Positions 53,905 to 62,065 of a DNA stretch of 62,087 bases are shown here, in pieces. The notes below the pieces were generated by a model. It had not been told where the DNA came from. It did no database searches and was given only the letters and a program-made list of their open reading frames with translations. This DNA comes from Bifidobacterium breve (GTDB lineage Bacteria > Actinomycetota > Acidimicrobiia > Acidimicrobiales > Ilumatobacteraceae). The position numbers and the translations under genes are program-made. The stretch's first letter is position 1. Each line of letters starts with the position of its first letter. Location of the stretch: positions 1-62,087 of the forward strand of contig CAMDEC010000004.1 of the NCBI GenBank assembly GCA_945893395.1. The letters run 5' to 3'.

Positions 53905-55728
53905 GGCGACCGAGTGAGGCGCAGTCAATTCACGACACAGCGCAACGAGTTTTTTAGACGGCTCAATAATTTGCAAAGAATCTGAAAGCATTGCCCGCTT
54001 GTACGACTCAAACTCGAAACGCACACCAGCCAAATCACCTCGTAGACCATGAGCTCGCATGCGTAGAGCAAACAATTCTTCGTGGGCGCCCAAGACTTTA
54101 AGCCCTTGAGCAGTTGCCCAGAACACCCCGTCTGTTTCGCCGCGCCTTAGATCAAGTTCTGCCGCCATACATGCCGCAGTTATCACGGTTAAAACCAGTT
54201 GGGATGTAATGCCTTCGGCGTCGGGCCAAAGGTAACCCGTGCCAGCAAATGGTAGATCGCGGACCAACTCAAGACCACGATGTAAATCGGCTACTGCTTC
54301 TGCAGGTTGCAGGTTTTTGGCGCGATTAATACAGGCCTGCAATAGTTCGCCGTCACTTACGATTGAGACATGAAATGGCAATTGATCACTAAACGTGCGT
54401 GGAATCCATTCTTCGAATGGTTCAAGCAGATGCGTCTGATTGAGCGTTCGGCGAATATCTGAAATCACATTCGTGAATGTTGCGTCTGCGACGTTGAACT
54501 CCCAAAGCGCGGTTCGGGCTGCACTTCGCGTCGGTCTTGACCGATGATTGGTCAGCCACGCCAAAAGTTCTTTGGTCTTAGATTTTTCAAATTTAATGAT
54601 TGTGCCGTCAGATAGCTGTACATCAACAGGTCCGAGCGTGCGCACAAGAACCTTCCAATCCCCGACAGATCCAAGAATTGCAAGTGCATTTAAAGAGGCT
54701 TGTTCGGCGCATCGCACAGTATCTGTGAATAGTTCACTCAGCGCCGAAACTTGAGCCACAGATAAACCAAATGGGCTGATCGGGATATTCTGCGGCGACA
54801 TGTACCACTGACCATTTTCGACTCGCAAACAAGTTGTCGAGTTTGAACTCGAGTGCAAGCAGACTAGAGAGATTCCGTTTTCACCTAGTTGCATAAATTC
54901 ATGATCGCTCAGAATTTCACGAGAAAATAAAATTGACTTGGTTTCTGAATTTCTGGCTGACTGCAGAACTTCAGCAAAAGACGAAGCTACTGATATCCCG
55001 GAAAAGCAGGAATCGGCGTTCAGAGTTAGAGAGTAAAAAATAGTTTGAGATTTACTACTAGCGGCAAAAAGTGTCGACAACATCAGTGCTTTGAACACTG
55101 CTTCACTCATTTCACGGTTGTCGCCAAGGATGTTCACCACCGAGTTTTCACCAAGATCAATATGCACTAGTAGCGATTTGCTTTTACCCATAGGCACGAA
55201 GACGGGCCGATCAGAATTTATGGCAAGGTATAGCGCTTTATCTGGTTCAGGCTGCGATTGGGTTACCGCATGCAGGCTGATCTCGGTGAGCATTGCCGTG
55301 GCAGATGGGTGGCTCAGACGTGAATTAATTTCAAGCTTGCATAATTGACGCCCGCGCACCTTGCCAATTTCAATCAATAAACCAGAAACGACAACCGAGC
55401 AAGTAAGCAACGAATTAATTGAACCAAACGGTCTTGACTCTGGGTGATTCTCAACTTGAACAACACTTTCCGAAGACCCGATACCCAGTGCGAAACTGCG
55501 AGTCGGCGTGAGCATGGTCCATAAACTGACGATGAAAACAACCGGCCAACTACGCGGAATAAATGATTCACGAAACCTAAATCGAAATGCCAGATAGCGC
55601 AATAAGTCAAAACCTAAGTGCACGACAATAAATGCAATTAGACCTGCGAGTACCAGCCCAATTATTTTTATCACCAGTTGGCTCTGAGGCAAACCGACTT
55701 GGTCGCTCAAGACTGTTGCGATGTGCAT
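53893..55728 (-). CDS. Membrane-anchored BTAD/SARP-like regulator of the tad locus
   Basis: The 611-residue protein starts with hydrophobic segments near 19-43 (KIIGLVLAGLIAFIVVHLGF), 63-82 and 108-123. A middle region of about 250 residues, unlike any named fold to me, follows. Then, near 370-445, comes a winged-helix-like unit (VRTLGPVDVQLSDGTIIKFE...RRTLNQ) as in OmpR/SARP regulators, and a BTAD helical domain to the end. Such membrane BTAD proteins end tad operons in actinobacteria. It is last in the operon (two-base gap) and may sense pilus assembly. Confidence 0.75.
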   Translation of the reverse strand: MHIATVLSDQVGLPQSQLVIKIIGLVLAGLIAFIVVHLGFDLLRYLAFRFRFRESFIPRSWPVVFIVSLWTMLTPTRSFALGIGSSESVVQVENHPESRPFGSINSLLTCSVVVSGLLIEIGKVRGRQLCKLEINSRLSHPSATAMLTEISLHAVTQSQPEPDKALYLAINSDRPVFVPMGKSKSLLVHIDLGENSVVNILGDNREMSEAVFKALMLSTLFAASSKSQTIFYSLTLNADSCFSGISVASSFAEVLQSARNSETKSILFSREILSDHEFMQLGENGISLVCLHSSSNSTTCLRVENGQWYMSPQNIPISPFGLSVAQVSALSELFTDTVRCAEQASLNALAILGSVGDWKVLVRTLGPVDVQLSDGTIIKFEKSKTKELLAWLTNHRSRPTRSAARTALWEFNVADATFTNVISDIRRTLNQTHLLEPFEEWIPRTFSDQLPFHVSIVSDGELLQACINRAKNLQPAEAVADLHRGLELVRDLPFAGTGYLWPDAEGITSQLVLTVITAACMAAELDLRRGETDGVFWATAQGLKVLGAHEELFALRMRAHGLRGDLAGVRFEFESYKRAMLSDSLQIIEPSKKLVALCRELTAPHSVALAR

Positions 55729-55730
55729 GG

Positions 55731-56132
55731 CTAGTGGTCGCTTGGTGCGGCGGTGCGAGTCACTGAGAGTAAATGATTTGTTGCGCCAAATAGTTGCAAA
55801 AGTGTCATCTCAACTTCTTGACTAACCGTTACCGTTACCGAATTTGAGGTAGTCGCGACTTCACCGTCTAAATCATGCAGCGCCAAGTAGTTCGAGACTG
55901 AACTTCGCGCTTGACTTTCATCAATTGTTGGTTCGCCACTGCGCAGTTCGGTGAGTTCTTGGGCGCCGACGCGGGCTGCGTTTTCGGCATGATCGGCAAG
56001 TTCAATTCGAATAGCGACGAGTCGGCCACCGTCGACACCCAGCCCTGCGCAGACTATAAAAGTCATCATTAAGCCAACTACAAGAGCAGAGACGACACCA
56101 TTTTCAGTCGTGGTAGAGAGTTTGCATTTCAT
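55731..56132 (-). CDS. TadG/TadF-like pilus assembly protein
   Basis: A 133-residue protein with an N-terminal hydrophobic helix (VVSALVVGLMMTFIVCAGLGVDGGRL), as in TadE/TadG proteins, and a soluble tail of about 90 residues. VDGGRLVAIRIELADHAENAARVGAQ is the TadG-like sequence just after the membrane segment. It shares a four-base overlap with the TadE-like gene upstream. Such pseudopilins support Flp fibre assembly. The assignment between TadF and TadG is not firm. Confidence 0.75.
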   Translation of the reverse strand: MKCKLSTTTENGVVSALVVGLMMTFIVCAGLGVDGGRLVAIRIELADHAENAARVGAQELTELRSGEPTIDESQARSSVSNYLALHDLDGEVATTSNSVTVTVSQEVEMTLLQLFGATNHLLSVTRTAAPSDH

Positions 56133-56530
56133 GAATCGACGCGCCAGCGATCTATGACTTCGGTTGACGATGCACTGACGCGTCGTGTTGACAGACCGAG
56201 AAGCGAAATCCCCTGTGTATTAATGGTGCACTCAATTGCCACGCGAACAGCATTGTTATTGCCCTGACTCACCAAAGATGTCTCGATAGAAAAATCACGG
56301 CAAGAGGTGCCACTATTAGCCAAAGTACGTTGTGCGACTTCAAAAGCAGTTGCCTCGATACGCGAACGACTTACTTTTGAAGCCCCACGCGCCGCTTGAT
56401 CGGCGGCGTGTCGAACCTGAATGAGCGACTCAGATGCTCGCCCAGAATAGACACCGAACAAAATCAAGACCATTAAAACAGGTGTCAATAGCACCATTTC
56501 AACGGTGACCGAACCAGAATGTGTTTTCAT
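56129..56530 (-). CDS. TadE-like pseudopilin
   Basis: A 133-residue protein with the prepilin-type start KTHSGSVTVEMVLLTPVLMVLILFGV (seen in parts), where Gly is followed by four residues and Glu, as in TadE cleavage sites. After the helix comes RVHAADQAARGASKVSR-like amphipathic region, then a Ser/Thr-rich tail with a Cys pair (TSCRDF, IECTIN). It overlaps the genes on both sides by four bases. TadE processing would need a TadV peptidase, which is not in the window. Confidence 0.82.
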   Translation of the reverse strand: MKTHSGSVTVEMVLLTPVLMVLILFGVYSGRASESLIQVRHAADQAARGASKVSRSRIEATAFEVAQRTLANSGTSCRDFSIETSLVSQGNNNAVRVAIECTINTQGISLLGLSTRRVSASSTEVIDRWRVDS

Positions 56531-56916
56531 CTGTCGTCTTCTTGGACGAAGCTCTCTAGAGGCTCTTCGCCTTGGCGTAAAACTGAAGTTGGAAAAAATG
56601 GTGCGACATTCGGAACAGCAACACGTATCTGCACGGTCGCAAAACCATCCGCAATATTGGCTGTTGGCGTGCCAATTAGTCGCGCGCCGAGTTCAGCGAC
56701 GGTTTGAGTGGCCGAATTTAGCGCCAGCACGACATCGCCTTGAGTGTTAGCCGCCACACTTGCACCCTTGCTTGCAGCCAAAGTCGCGATGTGCGCTGAG
56801 TGCATGAACAGCATCGCTTGAATCGCGATTAGCAACATTGACAGCACGATTGGCACGGCGATGACAACCTGAACGACCGTCTCACCGGGTTCAACCGTGC
56901 TGTCGATTCTTTTCAC
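56527..56916 (-). CDS. TadE/TadF-like pilus protein
   Basis: A 129-residue protein. PGETVVQVVIAVPIVLSMLLIAIQAML is the N-terminal helix with a prepilin-like Gly-Glu start, followed by AHIATLAASKGASVAA. The tail (about 80 residues) ends with acidic QEDDR. Shape and place match the small TadE-family proteins of actinobacterial tad loci. A 24-base gap separates it from the Flp pilin gene, and its end overlaps the next TadE gene by four. Confidence 0.75.
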   Translation of the reverse strand: MKRIDSTVEPGETVVQVVIAVPIVLSMLLIAIQAMLFMHSAHIATLAASKGASVAANTQGDVVLALNSATQTVAELGARLIGTPTANIADGFATVQIRVAVPNVAPFFPTSVLRQGEEPLESFVQEDDR

Positions 56917-56940
56917 AAGTTGTGGTTGCTAAACCAGGGG

Positions 56941-57135
56941 CTAGCCAAGGTCGAGTGAATTTGCTTTGTCTGTTACTCGGCTGGTGATTGTCGCACCAAC
57001 GGCAATCGCCAGAGCGATTAGAGCCGCAGCCATGACGACGGTCGTGGCACTGACTTCGCCCCGTTCACTGTCTTGTTGTGCCGAGGCGGTGAATCGAATC
57101 CAGTAGTACTGCCATATTTCTTTCATTGCTGTCAT
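56941..57135 (-). CDS. Flp-type pilin
   Basis: A 64-residue protein with a charged leader, a prepilin-like RGEVSATT, and a hydrophobic helix VVMAAALIALAIAVGATI, then a short basic/acidic tail. Size, hydrophobic stretch and place between tadC and the TadE genes mark it as the main pilin. The Flp consensus has Glu-Tyr after the cut; here residues at that spot are Thr, so processing may differ. It has the strongest Shine-Dalgarno in the operon (57139-57145), fitting high expression of the fibre subunit. Confidence 0.8.
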   Translation of the reverse strand: MTAMKEIWQYYWIRFTASAQQDSERGEVSATTVVMAAALIALAIAVGATITSRVTDKANSLDLG

Positions 57136-57138
57136 TAT

Positions 57139-57145
57139 TCCTCCT
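57139..57145 (-). promoter_or_regulatory. Strong ribosome-binding site of the Flp pilin gene
   Basis: The complement reads AGGAGGA, three bases before the ATG at the complement of 57135. This perfect site fixes the start (the ATG nine bases further in, 57126, has none) and is much better than the others of the window. The 60-base gap with tadC also contains AT-rich sequence, but no firm promoter could be read. Confidence 0.7.
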
Positions 57146-57195
57146 GTTATTTATTGTTTGTGAATACTGTGTAAATGAGTTTCAAGTTCGGTACA

Positions 57196-58017
57196 TCAAA
57201 AACTTCCCAACACTAGGTGCACCGCCGGGTAGCCAATCAAGGCAATGAAAGCGATGAACAGCAGCACCATCGGAATACCCATTCGCTCGGTCGCACTTTG
57301 TGCCTCGGCCTCAATCTCCCCCATGTGTCGATTGCGCAGAGAATCTGCGCGTGCAGAGAGCGAGAGTCGAATGCGTGCTCCGTGCTCGCCGGCAAGTTGC
57401 ACGCTGCCTGCAACCTCTGAAATCTCGGTGATGTTGTAGGTCGTGCCGAGGGTGGCGAGTTCAACCCAAGGTGACCGCCGCGAACTGCGTGCCCGAGTCA
57501 AAGCGTTGCGTATTTCGGAAAATGACCAACCATCCCCTGCTTCGGCGGCGGCAATCAGTGCTGTCTCGGTGCCCGCGCCACCCGCGAGCAAAACATTGAC
57601 GAGATCTAAATAACTAGAGAAAGCATGCAAAAAATCTTGGCGGCGAGATTTGGCCTTGGCTCGCACTTGAGTGTCTGGCAAAAAAAATCCGATTGTTGCG
57701 ACTGTCGACAGGATAAACAAAACAAAAATCTTTGAAACTTGCAGAAATGAGGCGCTGAATACGACGATCAGACCAAGCGCCGAGGCGCTGGCGATGAACA
57801 TCGTCGCGAGTTTGCGTGAAACCATCTCGGACGCTTGATAACCCACGATTGCCAGATCGGCACGATGTTGAGTTTGGGCGCGACGCACGAGCCAGATCAT
57901 GCCGTGTTCAAGTCGATTGCGCAATTGTGCAACACGGTTTGTTAATGCACCTGGGCGGACCAGCAAGAAAAGACCCAGGCCGAATAGCGAGCCAAAAATT
58001 ATTGTGAGGATCAACAT
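57196..58017 (-). CDS. tadC: TadC-like pilus assembly membrane protein
   Basis: A 273-residue GspF-type membrane protein. Hydrophobic segments occur at the start (LILTIIFGSLFGLGLFLLV), near 80-125 and at the end (GIPMVLLFIAFIALIGYPAVHL). SYLDLVNVLLAGGAGTETALIAAAEAG and ARIRLSLSARADSLRNRHMGEIEAEAQ are the conserved T2SF sequences, the latter the typical Rxx...EAQ...E region. It forms, with TadB, the platform of the Flp pilus. It lies four bases after tadB. Confidence 0.87.
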   Translation of the reverse strand: MLILTIIFGSLFGLGLFLLVRPGALTNRVAQLRNRLEHGMIWLVRRAQTQHRADLAIVGYQASEMVSRKLATMFIASASALGLIVVFSASFLQVSKIFVLFILSTVATIGFFLPDTQVRAKAKSRRQDFLHAFSSYLDLVNVLLAGGAGTETALIAAAEAGDGWSFSEIRNALTRARSSRRSPWVELATLGTTYNITEISEVAGSVQLAGEHGARIRLSLSARADSLRNRHMGEIEAEAQSATERMGIPMVLLFIAFIALIGYPAVHLVLGSF

Positions 58018-58021
58018 TTGG

Positions 58022-58876
58022 CTAACTGGCTGTCTCGCGACGACGAATGAATCTTTGCGGTGCGGCGATACGCGAGAATTGATCGAGCATGATCAGCGAA
58101 CAGCCAAACAAAATGAAGATGCCACTCAAAATGACTTGGCCTTCAAACGACGAATAGACGTTTAAATATTCGCGATTAAATACGATAAGTGCACATACAA
58201 AACCAATTACTACGAATGTGATGATTCGAACCGAGCTTCGCGTGCGGGCACGACCAACCCAGATGCGTGTGCGCATGCGACCTTCGTCGCGGGCACACTG
58301 CGCGAGATGACCCAATAGCTGCGCTAAATCTCGAGCCTGATATTCGGTGGCGGTGATTAATGCCGCCGAGACGAAATCGCTGATCGGATGGTCGACATCT
58401 TCGGCGAATCTGCGCAAACCGTTGCTTAGTTTGCCATATTTGATTTGTGCGCTGAGTCGACTAACTGCACTTGAGATTGCAAGTGGTGCATGCACTGAAG
58501 TTGCGACGATGGCTTGCTCGAGCCCGTGCGCGCCAGCCAATGTGTCGCGCAACTGTTCTGTCCATGTTGCGATTGCGTCGGCGAGACCACGCTCATCACG
58601 ACGCAACCGTTGCTTTGACTTGAGAGCCGGCACGGCACTGACGACTAGGCCGATTACTACGCTGACAAGAAGCCAAGCGGTCAACAGATATGCGACGATA
58701 GCTACGGCTGGTCCGCCAAAAAATTTGACCGAGTTGAGAAACTTGGTTTTAACTTCACGAATGCTGAAGTGTCTTTTGTTGGCGATGCTGGTTGATTTTT
58801 TTAGAGTGAACAAAACGCCGAATAAACCTAAACCAAATGCTGCACCGCAAAGCAGACTTGCAAAAGTAGTGATCAT
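58022..58876 (-). CDS. tadB: TadB-like pilus assembly membrane protein
   Basis: A 284-residue GspF-family membrane protein with hydrophobic segments at 5-22, 58-85, 225-245 and 250-270. The cytosolic domain carries ATWTEQLRDTLAGAHGLEQAIVATS, similar to the TadB region of the inner platform, and ATEYQARDLAQLLGHLAQCARDEGRMR. TadB and TadC together form the inner-membrane base of the machine. It overlaps the ATPase gene by four bases. The end (RFIRRRETAS) is basic. Confidence 0.87.
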   Translation of the reverse strand: MITTFASLLCGAAFGLGLFGVLFTLKKSTSIANKRHFSIREVKTKFLNSVKFFGGPAVAIVAYLLTAWLLVSVVIGLVVSAVPALKSKQRLRRDERGLADAIATWTEQLRDTLAGAHGLEQAIVATSVHAPLAISSAVSRLSAQIKYGKLSNGLRRFAEDVDHPISDFVSAALITATEYQARDLAQLLGHLAQCARDEGRMRTRIWVGRARTRSSVRIITFVVIGFVCALIVFNREYLNVYSSFEGQVILSGIFILFGCSLIMLDQFSRIAAPQRFIRRRETAS

Positions 58877-60189
58877 AAATCGCCCCGATCGTCATAGCCA
58901 TATTTTGTGAGGAGTTCACGGGTTGATTCACGAAGTGGAAATGCTTTGATCAGATCACCGTTTTTATCGAGTGAAAAGATCTCGTTAGAAATAATGTTTG
59001 AGCCGTCAGAGTCGACGACTTCACGCACCGAGGTCACTTGGCGCCAGGTATTGCTGTTGTCAATGTAAATGACAAAGTGCAGCGCGCTGGCAAGCAACAA
59101 ATTGACCGTGTCAATTGGCAAACCGGTCGACGCCATTGATACATAGGCGGCAAGTTTTGGGAACACCGATCGAGTCGAATCGGCATGCATCGTGCACATT
59201 GAGCCGTTGTTGCCTTGGCTCATGGCCAGCAGCATCGGAAATGCCTCGGCGCCGCGAACTTCGCCGACGATAACGCGATCTGGGTCCATGCGCAGAGCCA
59301 TCCGAGTGAGGTCAGCGAGAGTTATTTCGCCTTGACCTTCAATGTTGGCAGGTCGTGATTGCAGAGCGTCATGATCAGGATGCAGATGCTCGAAGTGGTC
59401 GAGACCCAGTTCGTATGCATCTTCGATCGTCACCAAGCGTTCGCTGGGTGGAACTTCGTTAATTAGTGCGCGAAGCAAAGTTGTTTTGCCTGAGCCAGTG
59501 CCGCCGGCGATGACGAAGTTTCTTCTGGCGCGAACCGCTGCTGTGAGAAATTCTTGCAATTCTTCAGTTAGCAAACCGCGCAGGCGCAACTCTTCAAGAC
59601 TCGAGATGTCGAAGCGATGACGACGGATGATCAAACTTGGTCGCAGTGAGACTTCCATTGTTGCGAACAGCCGCGAACCGTCGGGCAGTTGCATATTTAG
59701 TTCAGGAGTGCCGGCATCGAAGCGACGCTCTTGGCGCGAAAGTCGAGTTGCTGCTCGACGCACGAGTTCGATCAATTCTTCGTCGGTATCGACGATTGGG
59801 TCTCGCGTTTCGCGATGACCGTTGCGAAGTTTGACCCAGACTCGACAATTGCCCCGCACATGCACGTCGCTGATTTCGTTGTCTTCAAGTAACGGCTGTA
59901 GCCGACCAAGACCGAGAACCTGGGCAATTGCTGCTGACGAAATCGCCGCCTCATCAAAAACGGTTAATACGGATTTACCTTCGGATCGCCGAACAGCGGC
60001 CAGACGTAGAAGTTCGGCATGCACAGCCGTGCGGGCAAAGTCGTGCTCTTCGTCATTGGTAGGCTCGCGAAGATTTCTTGCGCGACGATCAAGGCGCTCA
60101 TCGGCGAGAAGATCGCCAAGTCGCGCAGCCAAAGCGTTAACCAGTTGCCGGTCAATGACCATTGGCTGTAACGCGTCGACGAGATTCAT
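58873..60189 (-). CDS. cpaF: CpaF/TadA-type pilus ATPase
   Basis: A 438-residue hexameric secretion ATPase. Walker A GGTGSGKT is at 229-236, Asp box LVTIEDAYEL follows, then the Walker B region PDRVIVGEVRGAEAFPMLLAMSQGNNGSMCTMHAD with the two His/Asp boxes. The N-terminal half (LLEDNEISDVHVRG) matches TadA. It hydrolyses ATP to push out the Flp pilus. It abuts the CpaB-like gene by one base and overlaps tadB by four. Confidence 0.94.
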   Translation of the reverse strand: MNLVDALQPMVIDRQLVNALAARLGDLLADERLDRRARNLREPTNDEEHDFARTAVHAELLRLAAVRRSEGKSVLTVFDEAAISSAAIAQVLGLGRLQPLLEDNEISDVHVRGNCRVWVKLRNGHRETRDPIVDTDEELIELVRRAATRLSRQERRFDAGTPELNMQLPDGSRLFATMEVSLRPSLIIRRHRFDISSLEELRLRGLLTEELQEFLTAAVRARRNFVIAGGTGSGKTTLLRALINEVPPSERLVTIEDAYELGLDHFEHLHPDHDALQSRPANIEGQGEITLADLTRMALRMDPDRVIVGEVRGAEAFPMLLAMSQGNNGSMCTMHADSTRSVFPKLAAYVSMASTGLPIDTVNLLLASALHFVIYIDNSNTWRQVTSVREVVDSDGSNIISNEIFSLDKNGDLIKAFPLRESTRELLTKYGYDDRGDL

Positions 60190-60896
60190 TAGTCTTGCGA
60201 CTTTGTGATTGAAGCTTGTTGTTGAAAGTTTGCAACTCGAACTATGTGAACTTCGCCGGCACGAGCAATCGCCATGGATAAATCGAGCGAACTGCGAAAT
60301 GTGACAAGCACAATGTCATTATTTTCACTTTTATTCAAAGACCAAATTGTGACGACTTGGTCGAACATCTCGGGTTGAGATGATTGGCTTAACGCAATGT
60401 CGGGCACCGTGATTAAACGCACCTGATCACCGACTGCAAGATCAACTGGATAATTGCCCTGTTGAATCGCTGCGCTAGTTAAGGCCTCGTCGGGCAGCAA
60501 TTGTTGTTGATCGCTGAACATCGACATCGTCAAAGGTGTGGACGCTTGTAGATCGACCAAAACTGTTTGACCGATCAACGATGATGCTTGCGTATCGGCG
60601 ACAAATGACTTCGACATTGACAGCGGCGTTTCAACGGCGATTAGATCTTCTCGTGTGATTTTTTCGCCACGCCGCAGATCGTGTGCCGCACCGACAACAA
60701 CAACTATTGAATCGCCTGACCGAGATAAAAGAATTGCGCCGAGGGCACCGCCCAGCATCAGAACTAGACCCACAGCGAGTTCAGGAATGCGCCAATGTCT
60801 TTTTGCGGTGCGCTCGCTTTGAGTTGTTTCGACGCGATCCTGCATTGCTCGCGCCCGTGTTCGCGTCAGATTTTCGACAACGGCTTGATTCGCCAC
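60189..60896 (-). CDS. RcpC/CpaB-like protein with SAF domain
   Basis: A GTG start (AAGAAGGG at eight bases before) gives 235 residues: a basic start, one membrane segment (LAVGLVLMLGGALGAILLS, about 40-60), and an SAF domain (AAHDLRRGEKITREDLIAVETP, then SLIGQTVLVDLQASTPLTM) as in CpaB/RcpC. In Gram-negatives CpaB acts in the periplasm, and in actinobacteria it is likely an outside part of the pilus base. It begins the tad operon and faces the hydrolase gene across 155 bases. No TadZ lies next to it. Confidence 0.8.
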   Translation of the reverse strand: MANQAVVENLTRTRARAMQDRVETTQSERTAKRHWRIPELAVGLVLMLGGALGAILLSRSGDSIVVVVGAAHDLRRGEKITREDLIAVETPLSMSKSFVADTQASSLIGQTVLVDLQASTPLTMSMFSDQQQLLPDEALTSAAIQQGNYPVDLAVGDQVRLITVPDIALSQSSQPEMFDQVVTIWSLNKSENNDIVLVTFRSSLDLSMAIARAGEVHIVRVANFQQQASITKSQD

Positions 60897-60977
60897 GATG
60901 AGGCCCTTCTTTAGTTATGTTGGCGAGAATGTGTAATTGATGTGGGTACCACGGATGTTTTATTGCTGAGCCGGGAG

Positions 60978-60995
60978 TTGCGCCAAACTTTGCGC
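60978..60995. repeat. TTGCGC direct repeats in divergent regulatory gap
   Basis: Two copies of TTGCGC (60978-60983 and 60990-60995) are 12 bases apart in the 155-base divergent gap between the tad operon and the hydrolase gene; the second extends to the palindrome TTGCGCAA. A TACAAT box at 61010-61015 follows 14 bases later. The arrangement could be an operator, but a -35 at the usual distance is weak. The rest of the gap shows no other structure. Confidence 0.3.
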
Positions 60996-61051
60996 AAGAA
61001 ATTCTTAATTACAATCGAGTAGTTCATACACTTGACTCGCAAGGATGCACA

Positions 61052-61987
61052 ATGGCTGAAAATGCGACTAAGAATATTGCTGAGAATTACGAGAAAATTG
61101 AGTTCGCATCTGAAGGCGCTACTTTGCGCGGGCGGCTGTATCGACCCAGCAATGTGTCCACTGATGTGCCAGTCGTAATCATGGCCCACGGGTTTTCGGT
61201 CTTAGCTGCCTGGTTAGACGACTTTGCGACTGACTTCGCGCAAGCGGGTTTTGCCGCACTGGTGTTTGACCACCGTAACTTTGGTGAAAGTGATGGCACG
61301 CCGCGATATGGGTTTGACACTTTATTGCAGATTCGCGGCTATCGCGATGCAATAGATTTCGTTGCATCACAACGTGGCATTGACAAACAAAAAATCGCCG
61401 TGTGGGGTGAAAGTGCAACTTCGCTCGTGGCGCAATTTATTGGCGTGTTCGACGATCGTGTGCGCGCAGTAATTGCTTTCACACCCGTATGCGGCAATAG
61501 TGCCACAAAATTTGACGAGAGCCCCGAAAAATTCGAATGGGTGCGACAGAACTGGTTGAGTCTCGACTTGTCGACAGTGCCTGCCCGTGAACTAGCGGTG
61601 CGATTCTGCAGACTGCACGAAGGCGAAGGGCCAGTCGTTGTAGAGGGCGGTGCTGCAGTTAGTTATGTGACACGGATGCGAAAGAAATACCCCAGTGACT
61701 GGTCAAATCAAGTATTTATCTTGCAGCGCAAACTTGAGGCACAATTCAACGAACAAAGATTGCCGGCGAAATATCTGAAAGTGCCGACACTATTTGTGAT
61801 CGCCAAAGATGACGAAGTGCCATTGTGCGAACTAGCGACAAACCGACGATGTTTTGATTTGATCGACGCACCTAAACAATTGACCGAAATCACCGGGGGC
61901 CACTTTGGCTTGGGATATCGCGGCACAGAGCCATATGACCAAGCAATGGGCGCCGCAATCAAGTTTCTGCACAGCACTTTTAAGTGA
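61052..61987 (+). CDS. Alpha/beta hydrolase
   Basis: A 311-residue alpha/beta-fold hydrolase. VVIMAHGFSVLAAWLDDFA is the oxyanion loop (HGF), FDHRNFGESDG the family's second strand motif, and VWGESATSLVAQF holds the nucleophile Ser, with Thr instead of the second Gly of GxSxG. The Asp is likely in VIAKDDEVPL and the His in ITGGHFGLGY. AAGGA at 61041-61045 fits the ATG at 61052. The substrate is unknown; the YcjY/DUF-like esterase group is similar. No sign of export is seen. Confidence 0.87.
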   Translation: MAENATKNIAENYEKIEFASEGATLRGRLYRPSNVSTDVPVVIMAHGFSVLAAWLDDFATDFAQAGFAALVFDHRNFGESDGTPRYGFDTLLQIRGYRDAIDFVASQRGIDKQKIAVWGESATSLVAQFIGVFDDRVRAVIAFTPVCGNSATKFDESPEKFEWVRQNWLSLDLSTVPARELAVRFCRLHEGEGPVVVEGGAAVSYVTRMRKKYPSDWSNQVFILQRKLEAQFNEQRLPAKYLKVPTLFVIAKDDEVPLCELATNRRCFDLIDAPKQLTEITGGHFGLGYRGTEPYDQAMGAAIKFLHSTFK

Positions 61988-62021
61988 CGATCATCTCGCT
62001 ATCGGCAAGATTGATGCACGG

Positions 62022-62027
62022 TAGAAT
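62022..62027 (+). promoter_or_regulatory. Possible -10 box before the gene at the right edge
   Basis: TAGAAT lies 15 bases before an ATG at 62043 and 38 before the ATG at 62066. No -35 at the usual distance is clear. It resembles the box at 24193, so may reflect the host's -10 consensus. The evidence is only sequence similarity. Confidence 0.3.
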
Positions 62028-62065
62028 TTAAGAGTCAAACACATGAGAAAAATGAGAAATCAGCG

